64,000 nt of DNA, from the NCBI RefSeq assembly GCF_019352175.1, contig NZ_JACBYI010000041.1:1-64000 (forward strand). The letters run 5' to 3'. The notes under the pieces were generated by a model that was not told where the DNA came from, searched no databases, and saw nothing but the letters and a program-made list of their open reading frames with translations. This stretch comes from Paenibacillus sp. S150 (GTDB taxonomy: Bacteria > Bacillota > Bacilli > Paenibacillales > Paenibacillaceae). Positions 8,441 to 17,224 of the stretch are shown piece by piece. The number at the start of each line of letters is the position of its first letter. Position 1 is the stretch's first letter. The translations under genes and the position numbers were made by a program.

Positions 8441-9187
8441 CTATTTAAGTGCCGCAAGCTCCCGGTTTCGCCGCTGGAGTGTGCAGGCTATGCGCTCGGT
8501 TAATGCCCTCGTCTCACTTTTCCAATCAGCCGGAGGTTCCCGCAGCGTGAGCAGCAGCGCCACATGATCATGAAGCAGGGAAATCTGCTGGCTGATGATA
8601 TCCTCCGTCTCATACATTGCCGGGCTTGATATAGGATCGCTGTACTTGAACTGCTCCTCAAGCTCAATGAGCAGCTCCTTCAAGCCCTCTGCTCCCGGAT
8701 TGTTCCAGCTGCGGGCGATGACCGCGATTTCCGACATCTCCATTTGGTGAAGGCGAAGACTGCGGGTGACATCAGCCGTCTTCTGCTCCTGGGCTGCGGC
8801 ATTCCAGCCGTATACCCCGACAGCTCCCAGCGCAATAAGACTCAGAATCAGAACGCTTAGCTGCTCCGCGGCATACCAGTAAGGCTGCAGCGCCAGCATC
8901 CGGTCAAGTACAATCGTCGAAAAGAACACAACAGCCGTATATACGGCCAGAATTACAGCACCGCTTATCAGCACAGGCGGAGTCCGCTTTGCGGTTCCAA
9001 CGGTTCGCAGCCAGCAGAGGCTGTAGGCATAAACCGCACTTTCCGCAGTCAGGAGTGCAAGCATGGACACCGCCGTACGGAGCGGAGAATCTGTTAAACC
9101 AAGCATTATCAATAACAGCAGGGTGAGAATTACAATTACGGCATAAATCAACGTAATGAAACCGGCATATTTTCTGTTTTTGTTCAT
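8441..9187 (-). CDS. Unrecognised membrane protein of the SPFH cassette
   Basis: A 248-residue protein with about five hydrophobic helices in the first 130 residues, starting with FITLIYAVIVILTLLLLIML and including AVILAVYTAVVFFSTIVL and LSVLILSLIALGAVGVYGW, and a soluble, helix-rich C-terminal half (about residues 135-248). No catalytic motif is visible. It lies 12 nt downstream of the SPFH fragment and 15 nt upstream of the zinc-ribbon gene, so it is part of the same transcript. I do not recognise a family. Confidence 0.6.
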   Translation of the reverse strand: MNKNRKYAGFITLIYAVIVILTLLLLIMLGLTDSPLRTAVSMLALLTAESAVYAYSLCWLRTVGTAKRTPPVLISGAVILAVYTAVVFFSTIVLDRMLALQPYWYAAEQLSVLILSLIALGAVGVYGWNAAAQEQKTADVTRSLRLHQMEMSEIAVIARSWNNPGAEGLKELLIELEEQFKYSDPISSPAMYETEDIISQQISLLHDHVALLLTLREPPADWKSETRALTERIACTLQRRNRELAALK

Positions 9188-9199
9188 GTTCGTCTCCCC

Positions 9200-10093
9200 T
9201 TAACCAGCCCTCGTTCCGCATTCCGCGCAAAATTTCTGTCCCGGCTGCAGCACATGCCCGCAACCCGTACAATTAACGACCAGGCCTGCTCCGCAATGCG
9301 GGCAAAACTTCGCACCGGACACAGCCTGCCCTCCACAGCTCCGGCACACATTGCCGTTCGCGGGTGCGCCTGCTGCCTGCGGCGGCAGAAAGCTGCGGCC
9401 GCAGCCGCTGCAGAAACGGGCAGCGGCTGAATTGCCAGTCCCGCAGCCTGAACATGCCTTAGCCTGGAAGTCTGCAGCGGAGCCTCCGCCATCCATATTG
9501 ATGCCTCTGGCCATACGGTTCATCATCTCGGAAGCCGGTCCGGCAAATCCAAGACCCATTCCAAGACCCAGGCCTGTATTCATCATACCGGCACCGATAT
9601 TCCCAGGATTCCCCGCAGCTTCCTCCATGGTGTCGAAGCTGCGCTCCTGCTGGTAGGTGAAGCCGATAATGTCCATCTCCGCTTTTTTGGCCAAGGCTTC
9701 CTTCAGCCTGATCGTTGCCGGATCATCATCAGGAATATTAATGGAATCAATATAAAAGTTATTCAGCTCAATGCCGCTTTCCAGAAAGGTTGCAGCCAGA
9801 CGGCCTTGAATATGCTTGGAGATTTCCGCCACGTAGGCATTGACCTCCAGAATGCTGATTTTTTTGCGCACCAGGTAGGTGGAAATCAGCTCATTGATAT
9901 TGGACATCAGCAGCCCGCGGAAATAGCTGAGAAGCGTATTCTGATCAAACTGCGGCAGCGTCCCTACCAGCTTCAGCAAAAATTTGCGCGGTTCGGCAAT
10001 ACGGACTCCAAATTGCCCAAAGGCGCGGACGGAGACCATAATTTTGTATTTTGGGTCCTGAAGCTGCAGCGGAGTGCTTGTCCCCCAATTCAC
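9200..10093 (-). pseudogene. C-terminal part of a split SPFH/zinc-ribbon protein (YdjI-like)
   Basis: Reads MNWGTSTPLQLQDPKYKIMV, then the rest of an SPFH domain (FGQFGVRI, FYIDSINIPDDDPATIRLKE, KKAEMDIIGFTYQQERSFDT), a Gly/Met-rich linker, and three or four CxxC zinc ribbons (CSGCGTGN, CRSCGGQ, CPHCGAG, CAECG). In YdjI-like proteins this follows directly on the part encoded at 10090-10353. Here the frames are separate: the GTG start overlaps the TGA stop of the first part as GTGA, so translational coupling is possible. About ten residues normally found between AE(V/I)(Y/W)(F/Y)V and WGT are missing. Either a deletion has inactivated the gene or it works as two chains. Confidence 0.65.
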
Positions 10094-10353
10094 ACGTACC
10101 AGATTTCCGCCGTAAACGGCGATTTGCCGCCAAAAGGAAGGTTCACAATATTGGAGAGAATCGGAATGTTCGCTGTGCTGAGCGTATGTCTTCCCGCCGT
10201 AAATGAATCCAGCGCCTGACCGCCTTTGAACAAAATCGCCTCTTGGGATTCATTGACAATCAGCTGCGTCCACGTTCCCAGCTCCCGGTTCGGATGCTTC
10301 CAGGCAAATACGCCCGGAGGCCCGTCATATTTCACGACTTCAATGATTGCCAT
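10090..10353 (-). pseudogene. N-terminal part of a split SPFH protein (YdjI-like)
   Basis: An 87-residue fragment, MAIIEVVKYDGPPGVFAWKH, then QLIVNESQEAILFKGGQAL and LPFGGKSPFTAEIWYV, ending at TGA. This is the start of the SPFH domain of the YdjI/virion-core-like family, whose members continue without a break into WGTPxP. The continuation is present in the other frame at 9200-10093. I infer a short frame-changing deletion at about 10090, unless the sequence contains an error here. Confidence 0.65.
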
Positions 10354-10469
10354 CTGCCTGTTCCTTCTTTCTTGATCATAGGTATGTAGTCTATATCGGT
10401 TTTTTTACCGGAAAATTTCCCTGCTATATTGTATACGCCCCCAAGCGGTTTTGGGTTCTTCCTGCAAGT

Positions 10470-10560
10470 GAAAACGGCTTCGCCGTCCTTATAAGGACGG
10501 TATCCGTTTCAGCGGGAAAGATAAGGCTAATGTATATCATGAAGCATATAAATTCTTATC
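10470..10560. repeat. Dispersed palindromic repeat, copy A
   Basis: A nested hairpin: AAAACGG (10471-10477) with CCGTTTC (10504-10510) outside, and CGTCCTTAT with ATAAGGACGG (10483-10500) inside. It is followed by GAAGCATATAAATTCTTATC, the flank that also accompanies copies B (31416-31487) and C (37521-37590) and the 154-bp elements near 37631 and 38569. It lies between the SPFH cassette and obg, in a 290-bp gap without a gene. Confidence 0.75.
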
Positions 10561-10564
10561 TTTC

Positions 10565-10616
10565 AAAAAAAACACCGGCTGCGCCTCCCCCTTTTCCGGG
10601 AAAGCACAGTCGGTGT
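10565..10616 (-). terminator. Terminator of the rplU-obg operon
   Basis: On the minus strand ACACCGACTGTGC and GCGCAGCCGGTGT form a 13-bp stem with one mismatch and one G-T pair, followed by eight T. It lies 30 nt after the obg stop. Confidence 0.85.
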
Positions 10617-10646
10617 ATGGCATGGAGCCTCAATCGGCCAGCAAAC

Positions 10647-11957
10647 TTAATAATAGCTGCTGTTCTCTACAAACTCGAATTCGAAATCGGCGATACGGAC
10701 AATGGTGCCTTCCACGGCACCGCGTTTGCGCAGTTCGGCATCCACACCCATATGGCGCAGCGTACGGGCCAGCTTCAGAATGGCATCATGTGTGCTGAGC
10801 TGCATCCGCTTCAGCATCCGTTCGATCCGCGGGCTGCTGACCACAAAGGCCTCGTTATCGCGCGTAATGGTGAAGGTATTGTCCTCTTCCGCTTCCAGCT
10901 TGTATACCTTGCGTTCTTTGGTCTCCGCTACTTCTTCCACAACCGGAGCTACCGGAATGCTGTCAAGAATATCAGTTGCCCGGTAGAGCAGCTCCTGCAC
11001 CCCTAGGCGGGTAAGCGAGGAGATCGGCATGATCTCCAGATCCGGCCGGAGCTCCGCGACCTTCCCGCGGAAGGCAATCAGGTTGGCCTCTGATTCAGGC
11101 ATATCCATCTTGTTGGCCGCCACAATCTGCGGACGGTCAATGAGACTGGCATTATATTGCTTCAGCTCATCGTTAATCTTCACCCAGTCCTCAAAGGGAT
11201 CGCGTCCTTCAGAGCCGGACATATCCACTACATGGATGATAATACGGGTACGTTCAACATGACGCAGGAATTCATGCCCCAGGCCCACACCTTCGCTCGC
11301 ACCCTCAATCAGTCCCGGCAGATCAGCCATAACAAAGCTGCGGCCATCCCCTACATCCACCACTCCCAGATTCGGAGTAATGGTTGTGAAGTGATATGCA
11401 CCGATCTTCGGCTGTGCCGCCGAAACGACAGAGAGCAGGGTGGATTTACCCACACTGGGGAAGCCCACAAGCCCCACGTCCGCCATAACCTTGAGTTCCA
11501 TTACAATATACCGCTCCTGGCCTTCTTCGCCATTCTCCGCCAGCTCAGGCGCCGTATTGGCAGCTGTGGCAAACCGGGTATTCCCGCGTCCGCCCCGTCC
11601 GCCGCGGGCAACCACCACCTGCTGCCCGTGACGGGTCATGTCGGCAATTACTTCCTGGGTGTCATCGTCGATCAGCACGGTTCCCGGAGGAATGCGTACG
11701 ATCATATGCTCGGCGTTCGCCCCGTGCTGGCTTTTATTGCGCCCTTTTACCCCGCGCTCCGCTTTGAAATGGCGCTGATAGCGGAAATCCATCAGCGTGC
11801 GCAGCCCTTCATCGACACGGAAAATCACGTCCCCTCCGCGTCCGCCGTCACCGCCGGCAGGTCCGCCTTCCGGCACATATTTCTCCCGGCGAAAGGCCAC
11901 AAGACCATCGCCGCCGTCACCGCCTTTTACATAAATCTTAGCTTTATCTACGAACAT
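10647..11957 (-). CDS. obg: Obg-family GTPase
   Basis: A 436-residue essential GTPase linked to ribosome assembly and, in B. subtilis, to the stress and sporulation responses. The glycine-rich Obg fold occupies residues 1-158 (GGDGGDGLVAFRREKYVPEGG), followed by the G domain with GFPSVGKST, DLPGL and NKMD, and the OCT domain (about residues 345-425). It lies 15 nt downstream of spo0B, the same pair as in B. subtilis, where both act on the initiation of sporulation. Confidence 0.97.
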   Translation of the reverse strand: MFVDKAKIYVKGGDGGDGLVAFRREKYVPEGGPAGGDGGRGGDVIFRVDEGLRTLMDFRYQRHFKAERGVKGRNKSQHGANAEHMIVRIPPGTVLIDDDTQEVIADMTRHGQQVVVARGGRGGRGNTRFATAANTAPELAENGEEGQERYIVMELKVMADVGLVGFPSVGKSTLLSVVSAAQPKIGAYHFTTITPNLGVVDVGDGRSFVMADLPGLIEGASEGVGLGHEFLRHVERTRIIIHVVDMSGSEGRDPFEDWVKINDELKQYNASLIDRPQIVAANKMDMPESEANLIAFRGKVAELRPDLEIMPISSLTRLGVQELLYRATDILDSIPVAPVVEEVAETKERKVYKLEAEEDNTFTITRDNEAFVVSSPRIERMLKRMQLSTHDAILKLARTLRHMGVDAELRKRGAVEGTIVRIADFEFEFVENSSYY

Positions 11958-11972
11958 TCATGTTCACCTTCC

Positions 11973-12713
11973 CTACATCTCCAGCGGCAGCCGCAGCTCA
12001 ACATACGCTTTGTCCTGCCCGGACTGGTCCGCTTTGATGATTTTGCCTTGTACTATATTATAAATTTGTCCCTGCAGCAGCTCGGGATTGCCTTGATTGC
12101 CCTCGCCTTCGAAAGAGATGAGAATGTCTCTTCCATCCTGTGCAAAACTAAGCCGGAGCTTCCGTGTGTCGCCTTGCGGGGCAAGTCCGCTGTACTGGTA
12201 AGCCCTAACTGTCTGCATGATCGCCTGTGTCAGTTCTTCCCCCATGGCCGGACTCAGCTTGTCTTCCAGCTGCAAACCCTCCTCTACCTGCACTTCCAGC
12301 TCCAGGCTGCTTCTGAAGGTGCGGAAGGACTGCAAATAGAACACGAGCGAAGGAATACCCAGCTTGGCGATCCGGCTGTCCAGCGCAATCCGTTCCTTTA
12401 TTCTTCCCACACACTCCAAGGATTTATCAGGCTTGCCAAGCTGGATATATCCGTAAAGCACCTGCAGATCATTCATCCAGTCATGACGGTGATGATTCAG
12501 TGTCCGATTCGCCGCCAGCTGCAGAGTCTTCTCCTGGATACGCAGTTCCTCTTCATAATGACGCCGGTTGTAAATAAAGCTGAAAGCAAGCACTGCAGCT
12601 ACCCATACGCCGAGCAGCAGGCAAGTGAAAAGGGAGGTATGCCAATACAAGAGACCCAAAGGAAGCGATACGGATAACATGACTGCCCAGACCAACCATT
12701 TCCAGGATTTCAT
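11973..12713 (-). CDS. spo0B: Sporulation phosphotransferase Spo0B
   Basis: A 246-residue protein of the sporulation phosphorelay that passes phosphate from Spo0F to Spo0A. Two hydrophobic segments at the N-terminus (WLVWAVMLSVSLPLGLLYW, LLLGVWVAAVLAFSF) precede the helical-hairpin motif LNHHRHDWMNDLQVLYGYIQ, whose histidine in HRHDW is the expected phosphorylation site; a degenerate ATPase-like fold follows. B. subtilis Spo0B is cytosolic and shorter, so the N-terminal membrane part is a Paenibacillus-type feature. The ATG at 12713 is preceded by GGGGAG. Its place between rpmA and obg supports the call. Confidence 0.88.
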   Translation of the reverse strand: MKSWKWLVWAVMLSVSLPLGLLYWHTSLFTCLLLGVWVAAVLAFSFIYNRRHYEEELRIQEKTLQLAANRTLNHHRHDWMNDLQVLYGYIQLGKPDKSLECVGRIKERIALDSRIAKLGIPSLVFYLQSFRTFRSSLELEVQVEEGLQLEDKLSPAMGEELTQAIMQTVRAYQYSGLAPQGDTRKLRLSFAQDGRDILISFEGEGNQGNPELLQGQIYNIVQGKIIKADQSGQDKAYVELRLPLEM

Positions 12714-12847
12714 TCTTTCTCCCCGTCCCTCAGTTCGCAAAATTCATGCCTATTTAACTGTTTCTCTTTGCTTGATATTTACCATTTTCCAGTATAACAC
12801 AGGCTTTGGCTGCAATCACCAGCATTTAATCATCTTCTTATATTCTG

Positions 12848-12879
12848 AAAAAAAGCCCCCGGCACTCTGCCGGAGGCTT
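12848..12879 (-). terminator. Terminator after rpmA
   Basis: On the minus strand GCCTCCGGC and GCCGGGGGC form a stem followed by seven T. It would separate the rplU-prp-rpmA transcript from spo0B-obg, at least partly. Confidence 0.88.
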
Positions 12880-12905
12880 CTGCTTGCGATTTGATTCCGG
12901 AAACT

Positions 12906-13217
12906 TTACGCTTCCAGTGCCGCTGCTACCGGAGCGACATCAACCGGGTACACGCTCACTTTTTTACGGTCACGGCCCCAACGTTCGAACTTCACTACGC
13001 CATCAACCAAAGCGAACAACGTATCATCTTTACCGATGCCAACGTTAGTGCCCGGGTGAATTTTGGTTCCGCGTTGACGAACCAGGATGTTGCCGCCGGT
13101 AACCGCCTGACCGTCAGCACGCTTCACGCCAAGACGCTTGGAGTGGGAATCACGTCCGTTTTTTGTGGAGCCTACACCTTTTTTCGATGCGAAAAACTGA
13201 AGATCCAATTTCAACAT
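12906..13217 (-). CDS. rpmA: 50S ribosomal protein L27 with cleavable N-terminus
   Basis: A 103-residue L27. It begins MLKLDLQFFASKKGVGSTKN: the LQFF/ASKKG junction is the site at which Firmicute L27 is cut by Prp, exposing the N-terminal tail that reaches the peptidyl transferase centre. GRDSHSKRLGVK and VRQRGTKIHPGTNVGIGKD follow. The ATG at 13217 has AAGGAGGT upstream; an in-frame TTG three codons earlier is too close to it. The gene for Prp is directly upstream. Confidence 0.98.
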   Translation of the reverse strand: MLKLDLQFFASKKGVGSTKNGRDSHSKRLGVKRADGQAVTGGNILVRQRGTKIHPGTNVGIGKDDTLFALVDGVVKFERWGRDRKKVSVYPVDVAPVAAALEA

Positions 13218-13235
13218 GTTGGTCAACCTCCTTCT

Positions 13236-13571
13236 TCAAATAATGACTTGCTGTATCTTAATATACTTCCCGTATGAATCTGCGATATCGCTGAGCATAA
13301 CGACCATGGATTCCAGCAGCAGCTGGATCTTGGCGGATACTTCCGGATCCTCTACCGGAACCAGCGTTCCGCTTAGAAATCCATCATTCATTGAAGTATC
13401 CAGAATAACGCCGGTCAGCTTCTCAATCGAATTCACCGTTCCAAATGTAACTGTGGAGACCCCGGCGCAGACGATATCCCAGCCTTTTCTTGCATATTCC
13501 GCATGCCCTTTTACGGCAAAACCGACAATCGCACCTTGAGCAGAAGCCCGTGTAATCCGCACGTTAATCAT
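13236..13571 (-). CDS. prp: Ribosomal processing cysteine protease Prp
   Basis: A 111-residue protein (YsxB family) with the catalytic histidine in VKGHAEYA and cysteine in DIVCAGVST. Prp removes the N-terminal extension of L27. It is encoded between rplU and rpmA, the usual place, with 12 and 18 nt gaps. Confidence 0.95.
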   Translation of the reverse strand: MINVRITRASAQGAIVGFAVKGHAEYARKGWDIVCAGVSTVTFGTVNSIEKLTGVILDTSMNDGFLSGTLVPVEDPEVSAKIQLLLESMVVMLSDIADSYGKYIKIQQVII

Positions 13572-13583
13572 TAACGCACCTTC

Positions 13584-13895
13584 TTACGCTTGAATCTTCT
13601 CGATAGTTACTTTGGTGTACGGTTGACGATGGCCTTGTTTCTTGTGGTAGTTCTTCTTAGGTTTGTATTTGTAGATTACAACCTTCTTACCCTTACCATG
13701 CTTCTCGACTTTGGCTGTTACGGACGCGCCGCTTACCAGCGGAGTTCCTGCAGTCAGACCACCGTCGTTAGAAACAGCCAATACACGGTCAAACGTTACG
13801 CTTGCGCCGTCTTCAGCTACCAGCTTTTCAATGAACAACACGTCGCCCTCTTGGACTTTGTATTGCTTACCGCCAGTTTCGATAATTGCATACAT
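13584..13895 (-). CDS. rplU: 50S ribosomal protein L21
   Basis: A 103-residue L21, MYAIIETGGKQYKVQEGDVL to the C-terminal YKPKKNYHKKQGHRQPYTKV, which is the family signature. It heads the rplU-prp-rpmA operon. A GAGGTG ribosome site lies upstream of the ATG, and the region before it holds a leader with its own promoter. Confidence 0.98.
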   Translation of the reverse strand: MYAIIETGGKQYKVQEGDVLFIEKLVAEDGASVTFDRVLAVSNDGGLTAGTPLVSGASVTAKVEKHGKGKKVVIYKYKPKKNYHKKQGHRQPYTKVTIEKIQA

Positions 13896-14021
13896 TGTAC
13901 TTGCACCTCCTCATGTCTCAGACTCGCCTAGTCAAGGTGGCAGATTCCCGCAGGAACCGCGCTTATGTACCCGATCGGAGCGGTTACAGCATGTGCAGGA
14001 TTAGAACAACCAAACACATAC
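13896..14021 (-). ncRNA. Ribosomal protein L21 leader
   Basis: About 125 nt of transcribed leader precede rplU. On the minus strand the segments CCGCTCCGATCGGG, AAGCGCGGTTCCTGCGGGAA and CTGCCACCTTGACTAGGC can fold into short helices just before the ribosome site. The position and look agree with the L21 leader of Firmicutes thought to control L21/L27 synthesis. The fold was judged by eye only. Confidence 0.6.
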
Positions 14022-14027
14022 CTGAAG

Positions 14028-14056
14028 ATAGTATCACACTTATTGAACACAGTCAA
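14028..14056 (-). promoter_or_regulatory. rplU operon promoter
   Basis: On the minus strand TTGACT (14051-14056) and TACTAT (14028-14033) are separated by exactly 17 nt, in the gap between rng and rplU. This gives a vegetative promoter about 130 nt before the rplU start. Confidence 0.8.
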
Positions 14057-14097
14057 CGGCAGAGAAACGCAATATCGTGAGTTTCTGCAAAAAACTG

Positions 14098-15339
14098 CTA
14101 TTCCAGCCACGCGCCAACCTTGCCGGTGCCGCCGCAGCATTGGCAAATTACCGGGGCAAAGCCCGCGGAATCATGTCTGGCCTTCTTGCGGGTCATCTCC
14201 AGCAGTCCCAGATGGGTCCAGCCAAGAATATGTGTCTGCGTGCGGTCGCGGCTGATGACTCCCTCAAGCCGTTCCGTAACCATCCTCCGGTGCTCATCGC
14301 GCTGCATATCAATAAAATCGATAATAATGATTCCCCCCGTATCCCGCAGGCGGATGAGCCGTCCGATCTCCTCCGCCGCCAGGAGATTTGTCCGCGTTAC
14401 AGTCTCTTCCAGCGTAGAGCCGCCGGTGTATTGCGCGGTATTGACATCAATTACGGTCAGCGCCTCCGTCTCATCCCAGATCAGCGTCGCCCCGCCCTCG
14501 AGAGTGATTTTGCGCCCGAAGCTCCTGTGGAGCTGCTCCTGCACCCCAAACGCCGTAAAGATGGATTCCTGTCCATGATAGAGCTGTACGGGCTTGTACT
14601 TCCCGGGAGCCATATCGTTCAGAAAAGCCTCCGCTTCCCGGACCGCCTTGGCCGAATCAATCGTCAGCTCATCACGCTGCGGATTGAAGGCATCCCTGAT
14701 GAATCGCTGGACAATGCTGAGATCAGAGTGGAGCAGGGCAGGTGCCACCGTCTCCTGCGCCCGCCGTACAATCATCTCCCACTGGGCCCGCAGGAAGGAA
14801 AGATCGCCTTCCACCGCCCCGGCCGGCTCATCCTCCGAGACGGTCCGCATGATAAGCCCCTCCTCCCGCCGCCGCAGCCGTTCGCCGATCCCCTTCAGCC
14901 GGGCACGTTCGGATTCACGGCTGATTTTTTTGGATACGCCGACATACTCTGCAAAGGGCATGTACACCATCCAGCGTCCCGGGAGCGTATAATGGGTGGT
15001 TACGCGCGCTCCTTTGCCGCCCCGCGGCTCTTTTCTCACCTGGACCACAATTTCCTGGCCGGGCTGCAGCAGCGTTTCAATGGAGGGCTTCACCTCAGGC
15101 TGCTTCTCAAGATGGGGGTGGAGCACATCATCTACATATAAAAAGGCATTCTTCTTCTGTCCGATATCAACAAAAGCGGCCTGCATGCCTGGCAGCACAT
15201 TCATAACCCTTCCCTTGTAATAGCTGCCGACCAGTCCTTGCTGCTGATCGCGTTCAGCTGCATATTCCACCAGGCTCCCGTTATCCAGAAGAGCCATCCG
15301 TGTAATATGCTGCGTGCAGTGAACGATCATTTGTTTCAT
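14098..15339 (-). CDS. rng: Ribonuclease E/G family protein
   Basis: A 413-residue endoribonuclease of the RNase G type. The S1 domain is near residues 35-110 (GSYYKGRVMNVLPGMQAAFV), followed by the 5'-sensor and DNase I-like parts with DVNTAQYTGG and IIIIDFIDM, whose acidic residues hold Mg, and the zinc-link CQCCGGTGK at the end. B. subtilis lacks this enzyme and relies on RNase Y, so it is one marker of a different Bacillales lineage. The ATG at 15339 has AGAGGTG upstream. It lies between spoIVFB and rplU. Confidence 0.94.
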   Translation of the reverse strand: MKQMIVHCTQHITRMALLDNGSLVEYAAERDQQQGLVGSYYKGRVMNVLPGMQAAFVDIGQKKNAFLYVDDVLHPHLEKQPEVKPSIETLLQPGQEIVVQVRKEPRGGKGARVTTHYTLPGRWMVYMPFAEYVGVSKKISRESERARLKGIGERLRRREEGLIMRTVSEDEPAGAVEGDLSFLRAQWEMIVRRAQETVAPALLHSDLSIVQRFIRDAFNPQRDELTIDSAKAVREAEAFLNDMAPGKYKPVQLYHGQESIFTAFGVQEQLHRSFGRKITLEGGATLIWDETEALTVIDVNTAQYTGGSTLEETVTRTNLLAAEEIGRLIRLRDTGGIIIIDFIDMQRDEHRRMVTERLEGVISRDRTQTHILGWTHLGLLEMTRKKARHDSAGFAPVICQCCGGTGKVGAWLE

Positions 15340-15405
15340 GGCTTCACCTCTGGTTTGAATCAATCTTTCGCGGCCACCCGTGGGCTGGATGGTCCATGTC
15401 CACAT

Positions 15406-16272
15406 TTACATTCCAAAATAAGAAGAAATTAATTTCTGCTCCGGCACAACGGCCACTATGGTCTTGTCCTCATTCATTACATAGATAAAATGATAATGGT
15501 TACGTTTAAATAGACGCAATATATCATCCAAAGGTTTCGCGGAAAAGGCAACTATTGGGCGCGCAGCACTCCCCGACAGCCGGTAGCGTTCGTAAACGAT
15601 CTCTCTGTTCATCAAAAAAGAAACAAAGCGGTACGGCAAATTGCGTTGATCCGTAAGGTTCGAATAGAGCAGAAAAGCGCCGATCATCAGCAGATTCAGC
15701 CGGATTCCACCGCCTGTGCCAAGCGGCTGCAGTGCATATATCAACACTGTTATACTTGCAGCAATGCTCACTCTGCCGCACCATAGCAACGTGGCGTAGT
15801 AAGGAAGCAGCAGACTAAGCGCCGCCTGAAATATTTTGCCGCCATCCAGAGGAAGAACCGGCATGAGGTTAAATAATGCGATAATGGCATTGGCCTGTAT
15901 AAAATAAGCCAGAAACCCGCTGCTGCCATAGCCCGCCTGCTGAAGCCCATAGGCCAGGAATATCAGCAACAGATTCTGCAGCGGTCCGGCAATCGCGATG
16001 CCGATCTCCCGGGCGGCGGTAAGCCGTCCATGATCCTCCATGACCGCTACACCTCCGAAAGGAAGCAGCTGCACGGACTTCACGCTGATCCCGCAGAGCA
16101 GAGCAGCACAGACATGTCCCATTTCGTGGATGAATACAATCGTGAATAAAGTCAGCAGCTCCAGGAACCGGCCTGTGATCACGGAGAGCAGCATAATCAG
16201 AACGAACAGGGGGTGCAGCGACAGCTGGATGCCCCTGAGCCTAATCAAACGATACCACTTCGGCAGGATCAA
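15406..16272 (-). CDS. spoIVFB: Sporulation intramembrane metalloprotease SpoIVFB
   Basis: A 288-residue site-2-type protease that cuts pro-sigma-K in the outer forespore membrane. Several membrane segments surround the zinc motif HEMGH (about residue 50) and the second-site motif NLMPVLPLDGG; a CBS-like region fills the C-terminus. The frame overlaps spoIVFA by 32 nt. The TTG at 16272 is used; a second TTG eight codons later is also possible, neither having a strong ribosome site, so translation is probably coupled to spoIVFA. Confidence 0.93.
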   Translation of the reverse strand: MILPKWYRLIRLRGIQLSLHPLFVLIMLLSVITGRFLELLTLFTIVFIHEMGHVCAALLCGISVKSVQLLPFGGVAVMEDHGRLTAAREIGIAIAGPLQNLLLIFLAYGLQQAGYGSSGFLAYFIQANAIIALFNLMPVLPLDGGKIFQAALSLLLPYYATLLWCGRVSIAASITVLIYALQPLGTGGGIRLNLLMIGAFLLYSNLTDQRNLPYRFVSFLMNREIVYERYRLSGSAARPIVAFSAKPLDDILRLFKRNHYHFIYVMNEDKTIVAVVPEQKLISSYFGM

Positions 16273-17104
16273 TATAAGTCTTGTCTTTCATAATTGCAAA
16301 AAAAAGCAGCGGCACCGAAGCACTCTCCGTTTCCTGCAGCCAGCCGACGGCATCCCCGCTCTGCACCCAATCATCCGCTGCCAGCTTCGTCCCGCTTAAA
16401 TGTCCGTATTCAGCCGTCAGATCCCCGGTATGTCGTACCGTGATCCGGATTCCGCCCTGCGTCTCCCTGGAAACAGACAGCACCCTTCCTGTATCTACAC
16501 TTTTCACCGTGAGCACGCCGCTTGAATCTTCTGCCGGCATAATCTCCACACCCTTCAATGTAGCGGCAAAGGGCCGCACAATGCTGCCCGCAACCGGAGC
16601 GTTCAGCTCATGTCCGGCGGATACCTTCTCTGACGGCTGGTCCTTGTCGCCAAAGATGGGAATAAAGGCCGGCGCTCCGCTGAAATGCTCCTCATACCAG
16701 ACCTGGGCGGCGGCAAAATCCATATCTCTGCTGAGGGCATCGGCAATAAACGCCTGCGCCTTCAGCGCCCAGGGCTGCTGGACGGCGAAGATCCCCCACA
16801 CGGCGCCAAACACAACGATGCTCGCGATGGTCCTCCGCATAAAGCCCGGAATAAACCGCGGCTTATCTCCTCCCCCTTCGTCCACCCAGCCGCCGCGCCG
16901 CTGCTTCCACATAGCCTCGGGGTCGGGTTCGGGAAGCGCGGAGTAATCCTGCCTCACGCCTTCTCCCCATTCCTTGAAGGTTGTTGTCTGGTCCGGCAAA
17001 CCGAACAGCGGCGGAGCAGCCGTTGTCTGCGGAGCGTCGTCCAGCTCCAGCAGACTGCGGATGCGTTCCTTGCGGCGGCCTTTGATATCTGATTTCTGTT
17101 TCAT
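16241..17104 (-). CDS. spoIVFA: SpoIVFB inhibitor/anchor SpoIVFA (M23-like)
   Basis: A 287-residue protein with a basic N-terminus, one membrane segment (TIASIVVFGAVWGIFAV, about residues 92-108) and a degenerate M23 LytM-like domain (about 170-280) containing VRHTGDLTAEYGHLSG. SpoIVFA holds SpoIVFB inactive until the forespore signal arrives. GGAGGG lies upstream of the ATG. The pairing and 32-nt overlap with spoIVFB confirm the assignment. Confidence 0.9.
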   Translation of the reverse strand: MKQKSDIKGRRKERIRSLLELDDAPQTTAAPPLFGLPDQTTTFKEWGEGVRQDYSALPEPDPEAMWKQRRGGWVDEGGGDKPRFIPGFMRRTIASIVVFGAVWGIFAVQQPWALKAQAFIADALSRDMDFAAAQVWYEEHFSGAPAFIPIFGDKDQPSEKVSAGHELNAPVAGSIVRPFAATLKGVEIMPAEDSSGVLTVKSVDTGRVLSVSRETQGGIRITVRHTGDLTAEYGHLSGTKLAADDWVQSGDAVGWLQETESASVPLLFFAIMKDKTYIDPAEVVSFD

Positions 17105-17224
17105 ATTGATCCCTCCGGCGGGCTTGTTTTACTTTTATTTTATGAAGGAAGCAAGCCGCTTTAGAACAAGCCCCGCGTGGGCGGGGAAACAGAAATGGCA
17201 CACTTGTTTCCGGAGGATATCATA

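Noticed and set aside
11157..12677. A 506-codon plus-strand frame
   Set aside because: It lies antisense to obg and spo0B, which have clear motifs; no start site or family on this strand.
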